Below are positions 61,486-64,000 of a stretch of DNA of 64,000 bases, piece after piece. A model generated the notes under the pieces. The model worked only from the letters and a program-made list of their open reading frames with translations. It had not been told where the DNA came from and did no database searches. The position numbers and the translations under genes were made by a program. Numbering within the stretch: the stretch's first letter is position 1; every line of letters begins with the position of its first letter. Where the stretch lies: contig NZ_CP029833.1 of assembly GCF_003233655.1 (NCBI RefSeq), positions 62,001-126,000 on the forward strand, written 5' to 3'. The stretch is from Azospirillum ramasamyi. GTDB lineage: Bacteria > Pseudomonadota > Alphaproteobacteria > Azospirillales > Azospirillaceae.

Positions 61486-62100
61486 TCAAACCGATTGGCG
61501 CTTTTCCAGCAGGCCCCGCAGCAGGCTGGTCAGCGTCTCGGCCAAGCGGTACTGGTCGTCGGCCGGCAAGGCGTTGATGACGCCCGCGAAGTCGTTGAGC
61601 GGATCGTGGCGCAGCAGTTCCAGCGCCTTCGGCGTCGGATGCAGCTGGGTGACGCGGCGATCCTCCGGAACCGGAACGCGGACCAGCAGATCCTTTCCCA
61701 CCAGCACTTCCACCATCTGCGAGGCCGCGCCGCGCGTGGTGGCGTGGAAGTCGGCGAAGGCCGACACGGTGCGCTGGCTGTTGTTGGCGCCGGCGAAATA
61801 GCGCAACGCGGTCCACTGCGACGGCTTCAGCCCGTGAGTGTAACCCAGGCTATCCGCAATGTGGGCAATCTGCAGCATCACGTCGGCAATGGCCTGCGGC
61901 GACGCGCCGCCGGTATGATCCGAGTGGGGGATGTCCATTCCGGCTCCAATTGCCGCGGCTCCAATAGGCACGGCTCCCACAGATCCGGTTCCGATCAAAC
62001 CCGCTCCGACGGAAGAACCGACCTGAGGGCGATCCAGCGCACCGCTCTTCCGCATCGACAACCGTCCCGCGGCACCACCGCGTACTTTTGCGAAGTCCAT
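61486..62100 (-). CDS. MarR family transcriptional regulator
   Basis: A 204-residue MarR-type winged-helix regulator. The DNA-binding part begins near residue 65 (SPQAIADVMLQIAHIADS, LKPSQWTALRYFAGANNSQR, ATTRGAASQMVEVLVGKDLL, EDRRVTQLHPTPKALELL). Before it is a 55-residue extension with low-complexity Gly/Ala/Ile repeats (VGAGLIGTGSVGAVPIGA), uncommon in the family; an internal ATG at 61938 would give a normal-size MarR of about 150 residues. Both are possible. An 18-bp palindrome 81 bp upstream is a candidate site for it. Confidence 0.88.
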   Translation of the reverse strand: MDFAKVRGGAAGRLSMRKSGALDRPQVGSSVGAGLIGTGSVGAVPIGAAAIGAGMDIPHSDHTGGASPQAIADVMLQIAHIADSLGYTHGLKPSQWTALRYFAGANNSQRTVSAFADFHATTRGAASQMVEVLVGKDLLVRVPVPEDRRVTQLHPTPKALELLRHDPLNDFAGVINALPADDQYRLAETLTSLLRGLLEKRQSV

Positions 62101-62180
62101 TTTTTCCACTCTATAAAGTTTAGTGGCTATACGATGGCCATACAAAGAGTCTGACGGCTTCGCTGATAGGCGGCAGCCAC

Positions 62181-62198
62181 GTCGATCATTTGATCGAC
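62181..62198. promoter_or_regulatory. 18-bp palindrome, candidate MarR operator
   Basis: GTCGATCATTTGATCGAC has two perfect 8-bp arms around TT. It lies in the AT-rich 308-bp space between the divergent marR-type and rimO genes, 81 bp before the MarR start. MarR proteins usually bind 16-20 bp palindromes near their own promoters. A second weaker dyad CCACT...AGTGG (62106-62126) is closer to the MarR start. Confidence 0.5.
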
Positions 62199-62408
62199 AG
62201 ATACTATAGCGTGAATGATGTGAAAACGGAACTGTGATCACTTCACTCACTTGTTTCGAATTGTCGCAACGATGAAGATGTCCCGGCCAAGGCCCGGCTG
62301 CCGGAAGCCCTTGTTAAACACAGGCAAAATCGACATATCGGCCATGCTGACTCGCTTCGTCGCCATGTTTCACTGGTGTAATCTTCGATTTGGCGGTATA
62401 CGCGCGCG

Positions 62409-63779
62409 ATGACCACATCTCCCGTTCCGAAGTCCGCATCGCCGGCCGCCGCCCAGACCATGGGCGCCCCGAAGGTCGGCATCGTCAGTCTCGGCTGCCC
62501 GAAGGCGCTCGTCGATTCAGAGCGCATCCTGACGCGCCTGCGCGCGGAGGGGTACGAGATCTCCCCCAGCTACGACGGCGCGGACGTCGTGCTGGTCAAC
62601 ACCTGCGGCTTCCTCGACAGCGCCAAGAAGGAGTCGCTGGACGCCATCGGCGAGGCGATCAAGGAAAACGGGCGGGTCATCGTCACCGGCTGCATGGGCG
62701 TGGAATCGGACCTGATCCGGCAGATCCACCCCGACGTGCTGGCCGTCACCGGTCCCCACCAGTATGAACAGGTGGTCACCGCGGTGCACGAGGCGGTGCC
62801 GCCGACGCACAACCCCTTCACCGATCTGGTGCCGCCGGAAGGGCTGCGGCTGACCCCGCGCCACTATGCCTACCTGAAGATTTCCGAAGGCTGCAACAAC
62901 CGCTGCAGCTTCTGCATCATCCCCAGCCTGCGCGGCGATCTGGTCAGCCGGCCGATCCATTCGGTCCTGCGCGAGGCGGAAAAGCTGGCGGTCGCCGGCG
63001 TCAAGGAACTGCTGGTCATCTCCCAGGACACCAGCGCCTACGGCGTCGATGTGAAGTACAAGGCGGAGAAATGGTACGACCGCGAGGTCCGCACCCGCTT
63101 CTTCGACCTGTGCAACGAGCTGGCGAATTTCGACCTGTGGGTCCGCCTGCACTACGTCTACCCCTACCCGCATGTGGACGAGGTCATCCCGCTGATGGCA
63201 GAGGGCAAGATCCTTCCCTATCTCGACATCCCGTTCCAGCACGCCTCGCCCGCCGTGCTGAAGGCGATGCGCCGTCCGGCCGCCCAGGAAAAGCAGCTGG
63301 ACCGCATCCGCAAGTGGCGCGACGAGTGCCCGCATCTGGTCCTGCGCTCCACCTTCATCACCGGCTTCCCCGGCGAGACGGAGGAGGACTTCCAGTTCAT
63401 GCTGGACTGGCTGAAGGAGGCCCAGCTCGACCGCGTCGGCTGCTTCAAGTACGAGCCGGTGGAGGGCGCCACCGCCAACGACCTGCCCGGCGCCGTCCCG
63501 GAAGAGGTCAAGCAGGAGCGTTGGGAGCGCTTCATGGAGACGCAGAAGGCGATCAGCGCCGAACGGCTCCAGCAGAAGGTGGGCTGGACGCTGGGCGTGC
63601 TGATCGACGAGGTCGACGAGGATGGGGCCATCGGCCGCTCCTATGCCGACGCGCCGGAGATCGACGGCAACGTCTTCCTGAACGGCGAGACCGGCCTGAA
63701 GCCCGGCGACATGGTCGACGTCACCATCGAGCATGCCGACGAGTACGACCTGTGGGGCAGCGTCGAGCGCGACCTGTAA
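62409..63779 (+). CDS. rimO: Ribosomal protein S12 methylthiotransferase
   Basis: Radical SAM enzyme that adds a methylthio group to Asp88 of ribosomal protein S12. The 456-residue product has the N-terminal MTTase domain with three cluster Cys (VSLGCPKALVDSE, VLVNTCGFLDSAK, VIVTGCMGVE), the radical SAM motif ISEGCNNRCSFCIIPSLRGD and a C-terminal TRAM domain. The RSR-like LRGDLVSRP segment and absence of a longer TRAM tail fit RimO rather than MiaB. ATG at 62409 behind a 300-bp leader. Confidence 0.96.
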   Translation: MTTSPVPKSASPAAAQTMGAPKVGIVSLGCPKALVDSERILTRLRAEGYEISPSYDGADVVLVNTCGFLDSAKKESLDAIGEAIKENGRVIVTGCMGVESDLIRQIHPDVLAVTGPHQYEQVVTAVHEAVPPTHNPFTDLVPPEGLRLTPRHYAYLKISEGCNNRCSFCIIPSLRGDLVSRPIHSVLREAEKLAVAGVKELLVISQDTSAYGVDVKYKAEKWYDREVRTRFFDLCNELANFDLWVRLHYVYPYPHVDEVIPLMAEGKILPYLDIPFQHASPAVLKAMRRPAAQEKQLDRIRKWRDECPHLVLRSTFITGFPGETEEDFQFMLDWLKEAQLDRVGCFKYEPVEGATANDLPGAVPEEVKQERWERFMETQKAISAERLQQKVGWTLGVLIDEVDEDGAIGRSYADAPEIDGNVFLNGETGLKPGDMVDVTIEHADEYDLWGSVERDL

Positions 63780-63816
63780 CGCCTCGAAGCAGCAACGCTT
63801 TGAAAGAGCGAGCGCC

Positions 63817-64000
63817 ATGCCCGTCACCCCGGACGATGCCGAACTGATGGACGTCCAGCAGGGCGGGCGCTGCTTCTTCTGCGACGGGCCGGTGGGGGCG
63901 AAGGCGACCTTCGACCATCTCATCCCCCAGGCCTATGGCGGGATCGACGATCCGGCCAATGTCGTGCTGGCGCACCGCCGCTGCAACCAGCGCAAGGGCG
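63817..64000 (+). CDS. HNH endonuclease (partial, cut by window end)
   Basis: The first 61 residues of an HNH-family nuclease. CFFCDGPVG gives the first zinc CxxC, FDHLIPQAYGGIDDPANVVLAH the HNH-type DHxIPxxxGG-N core, and RRCNQRKG the second zinc-binding pair start. The window ends inside the gene. It follows rimO by 37 bp. Role in repair or defence cannot be told from this part. Confidence 0.8.
   Translation, partial: MPVTPDDAELMDVQQGGRCFFCDGPVGAKATFDHLIPQAYGGIDDPANVVLAHRRCNQRKG

Overview
The window is one stretch of GC-rich chromosome from an alphaproteobacterium. The best guess is a free-living or plant-associated Rhodospirillales member of the Azospirillum type. Supporting signs are very high GC, a CcrM-type GANTC methyltransferase with GANTC sites just upstream, an intracellular PHB depolymerase, hydrogenase maturation genes, a respiratory formate dehydrogenase, a FIST/hybrid-kinase pair beside an exaC-type aldehyde dehydrogenase, and a GGAAC-N16 EcfG-like promoter before envelope-stress genes. 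The genus call is inference. No rRNA, tRNA, insertion sequence, prophage or CRISPR array was seen.

Layout: 0-5.5 kb holds a nucleobase permease divergent from an ACP-like protein and a GH1 glycosidase, then HutD and a PPC-like protein. 5.5-7.5 kb is a YihY plus DUF3618/DUF2383 stress operon. 7.7-11.5 kb is a hydrogenase accessory cluster (HupK-like, HypB, HypC, HypE) behind an FNR/FixK-type box. 11.6-23.3 kb is mostly housekeeping: sugar transferase, S41 protease, phosphopantetheinyl transferase, PurC, a 2-hydroxyacid dehydrogenase, PAP2, an ornithine cyclodeaminase-like enzyme, FolB, CcrM, RNase HII, YchJ and a double cold-shock protein. 23.3-26.6 kb is an oligopeptide-type ABC transporter whose fused ATPase has lost several catalytic residues. 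26.9-30 kb is a phospholipase D-VTT fusion overlapping an EEP hydrolase. 30-38.3 kb carries PHB depolymerase, ethanolamine ammonia-lyase, a vWA-like protein, a LysE exporter, an EAL-domain relic and a CoA-transferase.

38.7-44.7 kb is a one-strand run: endonuclease III-like, hybrid kinase, FIST sensor, DUF779 and aldehyde dehydrogenase. 44.9-50.3 kb is a complete respiratory formate dehydrogenase operon (TorD-like chaperone, small Tat peptide, alpha, beta, gamma). 50.8-54.6 kb is nadABC, with twin TGCTC-N5-GAGCA operators laid over its promoter. The remainder carries a Tat-exported beta-carbonic-anhydrase-like protein, a small secreted protein with an extreme Shine-Dalgarno, a D-tartrate dehydratase divergent from a LysR regulator, two low-complexity proteins (one FlaG-like), a hydrolase relic, a DUF429-like protein, an acyltransferase-like membrane protein, a MarR regulator with an 18-bp palindrome upstream, RimO and the start of an HNH endonuclease.

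Functionally the region suggests a versatile aerobe/microaerobe: it oxidises formate and alcohol-derived aldehydes, matures [NiFe] hydrogenase under low oxygen, stores carbon as PHB, and uses ethanolamine, tartrate and short acyl-CoAs. The clearest regulatory readings are the nad operators, the FNR-type box, the EcfG-like promoter and the GANTC cluster at ccrM. No single wholly new system stands out. The best candidates for unusual biology are the degenerate ABC transporter, the aldehyde/FIST/kinase run and the PLD-VTT/EEP pair.
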